Shown piece by piece: positions 16,042 through 17,723 of a stretch of 17,723 nt of DNA. The DNA is taken from the NCBI GenBank assembly GCA_019243595.1, contig JAFAUA010000152.1, positions 1-17,723 on the forward strand. Reading direction: 5' to 3'. Within the stretch, counting starts at the first letter, position 1; each line of letters opens with the position of its first letter. The stretch is from Acidimicrobiia bacterium. Its GTDB lineage: Bacteria > Actinomycetota > Acidimicrobiia > Acidimicrobiales > AC-14. The position numbers were made by a program, and so were the translations under genes. A model generated the notes under the pieces. The model worked only from the letters and a program-made list of their open reading frames with translations. It made no database searches and was not told where the DNA came from.

Positions 16042-17049
16042 ATGGCACAGGTCGAGGAGCGCCAGAGCCTCCTGGCCAACTGGCGCTACGTCCTCCAGAC
16101 GACCAACCCGCCGAAGGGCCACGTCGACCCGGTCTCTCGCTGGCTGGTCCTGACGCGCGCCGCGGTCCTGCCGATGACGCTGACCGCAGCGCTCGTCGCT
16201 GGCCTGCTCGGCGTCAACGAGCCGGGCTTCAAGTGGTGGCTGTGGGGCCTGGCGACGGTGGGCATCCTGCTGGCCCACGCGGCCAACAACCTGATGAACG
16301 ATCTGTTCGACCTCGACGTGGGGACGGACAGCGACAACTACCCCCGCGCTCTCTACGCGCCGCACCCGGTGCTGTCGGGGATGGTCACCCGCAAACGGCT
16401 CACCGCGGCCGCGCTGCTCGTCAATGCGCTGGATCTCCTCATCCTCGTTGTGCTTTTCGTGGAGCGGGGTTGGCCAGTCGTCGCCTTCGCCCTCGGCGGC
16501 TTCTTCATCAGCGCCGCCTACACGGCGCCACCGCTGCGCCTGAAGAAGCACGGTCTCGGCGAACCGTCGGTGTTGGTGGTGTGGGGACCGCTGCTCGTCG
16601 GCGGCGTGTACTACTCGGCCGTCGGCAACATCCCGTGGGAGATCATCGCCGCGTCGATCCCGTACGGTCTGCTGTGCACAGCCGTGCTGATGGGCAAGCA
16701 CGTCGACAAGATCCCGTGGGACGAACCGGCCGGCACCCACACCCTGCCGGTTCTGCTGGGCGAGTCGACCTCGCGGCGTGTCACCCAAGGGCTGATGGCC
16801 GCCTTCTACGTCGTGATCGTCGCCCTCGTCATCCAGGGCACGCTGCCGTGGCCGTCACTGCTGGCCTTCGGCGCCCTGCCTGCTCTGCGCGGCGTGTGGA
16901 AGGCGTTCGACGAACCACGGCCGGCCGAGCCCCCCGAGAACTGGCCGATCTGGCCGCTGTGGTACGCCGCCTACGCGTTCGTGCACACCCGCCGCGCCGG
17001 GCTGCTGTTCGTCGTCGGCCTGGCGGTCGGCGCCCTCTTCAAGCTGTAG
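16042..17049 (+). CDS. UbiA/MenA-superfamily prenyltransferase
   Basis: This is an integral membrane prenyltransferase that would transfer an isoprenoid diphosphate chain to an aromatic or lipid acceptor. The ATG at 16042 gives 335 residues; an ATG at 16012 inside the upstream gene is an alternative. About eight hydrophobic helices are visible. The first Asp-rich motif is NNLMNDLFDLDVGTD (82-96, Asp87, Asp90, Asp92, Asp96). The second is MGKHVDKIPWDEPAGTHTL (217-235, Asp222 and Asp227), followed by VLLGE, which parallels the MenA pattern with AGKRTL. YTAPPLRLKKHGLGE (160-174) is the usual inter-helix segment. Acceptor and chain length cannot be read from the sequence; menaquinone synthesis is possible, but no men gene is near. 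Its stop directly abuts the stop of the convergent receiver gene. Confidence 0.85.
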   Translation: MAQVEERQSLLANWRYVLQTTNPPKGHVDPVSRWLVLTRAAVLPMTLTAALVAGLLGVNEPGFKWWLWGLATVGILLAHAANNLMNDLFDLDVGTDSDNYPRALYAPHPVLSGMVTRKRLTAAALLVNALDLLILVVLFVERGWPVVAFALGGFFISAAYTAPPLRLKKHGLGEPSVLVVWGPLLVGGVYYSAVGNIPWEIIAASIPYGLLCTAVLMGKHVDKIPWDEPAGTHTLPVLLGESTSRRVTQGLMAAFYVVIVALVIQGTLPWPSLLAFGALPALRGVWKAFDEPRPAEPPENWPIWPLWYAAYAFVHTRRAGLLFVVGLAVGALFKL

Positions 17050-17406
17050 TTACGCCGCGGTCCCGCTTTCGATGAGAGTCGGGATGCGGCCGAGGAAGTC
17101 GATCTTGTCGTAACAGGCCTTGGCGCCGAGGGCGCGGCTGCGCATGAAGTTCTCGGGCGAGGCGAAGGCGCTGACGATGTAGACGATCGTCGACGGCCAC
17201 CGGCCGTGCAGCTCAGCGAGCGTCGAGAAACCGTCCCTGATCGGCATCATCAGGTCGAGGATGACCATGTCGGGCTGGTCGTCGGCCGCGACCTGCACGC
17301 ACTCGTCGCCGTTCTTGGTCACCACGACGTCGGCCCCGTGCTGCTCGAACGCCGTCCGGTACAGCAGCCGGATGTCGGACTCGTCGTCGCAGATGAGAAC
17401 CTTCAT
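17050..17406 (-). CDS. Stand-alone response-regulator receiver protein
   Basis: The 118-residue product is a single CheY-like receiver domain without an output domain. The acidic pair is Asp7-Asp8 (ICDDES), the phosphoacceptor is Asp51 (VILDLMMPIRDG), the switch residue is Ser79 (IVSAF) and the conserved lysine is Lys101 (CYDKIDF). I chose the ATG at 17406; a TTG 9 nt upstream is possible, and neither has a clear RBS. Such proteins pass phosphate between kinases or bind partner proteins. No histidine kinase is in the window, so the partner is unknown. It lies 60 bp downstream of the peptidase fragment on the same strand and may be co-transcribed. The gene is convergent with the prenyltransferase gene with zero spacing. 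Confidence 0.9.
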   Translation of the reverse strand: MKVLICDDESDIRLLYRTAFEQHGADVVVTKNGDECVQVAADDQPDMVILDLMMPIRDGFSTLAELHGRWPSTIVYIVSAFASPENFMRSRALGAKACYDKIDFLGRIPTLIESGTAA

Positions 17407-17466
17407 TGCTTGCAACCGTATGAAACTGTCGCTTTCCGCGCTATGGCCCGAAGGGGCTAGACACCG

Positions 17467-17723
17467 TCAACCTCGCTGCCTAGTAACAGCTCTCTTCGTG
17501 GTCGCCTCGCGTGATCGCGTGGTCGCCTGCCCGTTCTTCTCGACGGCGTAGATGCCCCAGAAGTCCATCGCCAGCTGCGGGTCGGTGACGTAGGCGAAGG
17601 GCATCGTGTAGTGGCCCTTCTGGCCCCACTTCTTGCCCCACGAGTTGGGCACGGTGAAGCGCTGGGCGGCGCTGTCGTAGCGACGGCGCCGGCGACGACG
17701 GCGTGGCCGCCGACCTGCTTCTC
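17467..17723 (-). CDS. Papain-type (C1) cysteine peptidase C-terminus, edge-truncated, apparent frameshift
   Basis: The last 257 bp encode the C-terminal end of a papain-family peptidase. One frame reads EKQVGGHAVVAGAV from the edge (active-site His at 17703-17705), and the frame used after about 17680 reads YDSAAQRFTVPNSWGKKWG with the active-site Asn and the NSWG-x2-WG motif, then TMPFAYVTDPQLAMDFWGI. The two parts are in different frames; one missing base near 17680-17682 (GTCGC in place of GTCGGC on the coding strand) would restore GAVGYDS. The remaining tail is polar and ends at TGA 17467. It may be a real frameshift (pseudogene) or a sequencing error near the contig end. The catalytic Cys would lie outside the window. 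Confidence 0.75.
   Translation of the reverse strand, partial: EAGRRPRRRRRRRRYDSAAQRFTVPNSWGKKWGQKGHYTMPFAYVTDPQLAMDFWGIYAVEKNGQATTRSREATTKRAVTRQRG

Overview
The window is the chromosomal replication-origin neighbourhood of a high-GC actinobacterium. Evidence: strong G/C bias at third codon positions, many GTG/TTG starts, and the actinobacterial order (parA)-rsmG-jag-yidC-yidD-rnpA-rpmH <-> dnaA-dnaN-recF-DUF721-gyrB-gyrA-DUF3566-tRNA-Ile. The class is probably Acidimicrobiia or a deep relative; that is inference from style and context and cannot be proven without a tree.

Left arm (1-4378, all minus strand): rpmH, rnpA, yidD, yidC, jag/khpB and rsmG form one compressed operon with overlapping or almost touching ends. 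It is followed by a 103-bp gap holding two parS-like palindromes and by the 5' part of parA, which runs off the left edge. RnpA appears to start inside rpmH, rsmG seems to start at a CTG that overlaps the jag stop, YidC carries a large extracytoplasmic insertion, Jag has a hexapeptide-repeat linker, and ParA has a 160-residue acidic N-terminal extension.

Origin (4379-6258): the divergent rpmH/dnaA region (274 bp) holds an intrinsic-terminator-like hairpin whose T-run is the start of a DnaA box, followed by two more box-like direct repeats. The dnaA-dnaN gap (208 bp) holds a bulged hairpin and an AT-rich stretch. Either or both may be oriC.

Right arm (6259-13231, plus strand): dnaN, recF, a short DUF721/DciA-like gene, gyrB and gyrA. 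These encode the clamp, gap-repair factor, likely helicase-loader-type protein and gyrase. GyrB has Asn in place of the Asp of the EGDSAGG motif.

Distal part (13305-17723): a TadE-like one-pass membrane protein translationally overlapped with a proline-rich DUF3566 membrane protein, tRNA-Ile(GAT), a tiny one-pass membrane ORF, a Rossmann saccharopine-dehydrogenase-like protein and a UbiA/MenA-type prenyltransferase. A convergent pair on the minus strand follows: a stand-alone receiver protein, and the C-terminus of a papain-type (C1) peptidase with an apparent one-base frameshift at the contig edge.

No stretch above 300 bp lacks a gene. I see no CRISPR, transposon, prophage or recognisable defence locus. 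The window is mostly core genome. The most unusual features are gene overlaps, protein extensions or insertions, and the dnaA leader; I did not find a convincing new multi-gene system.
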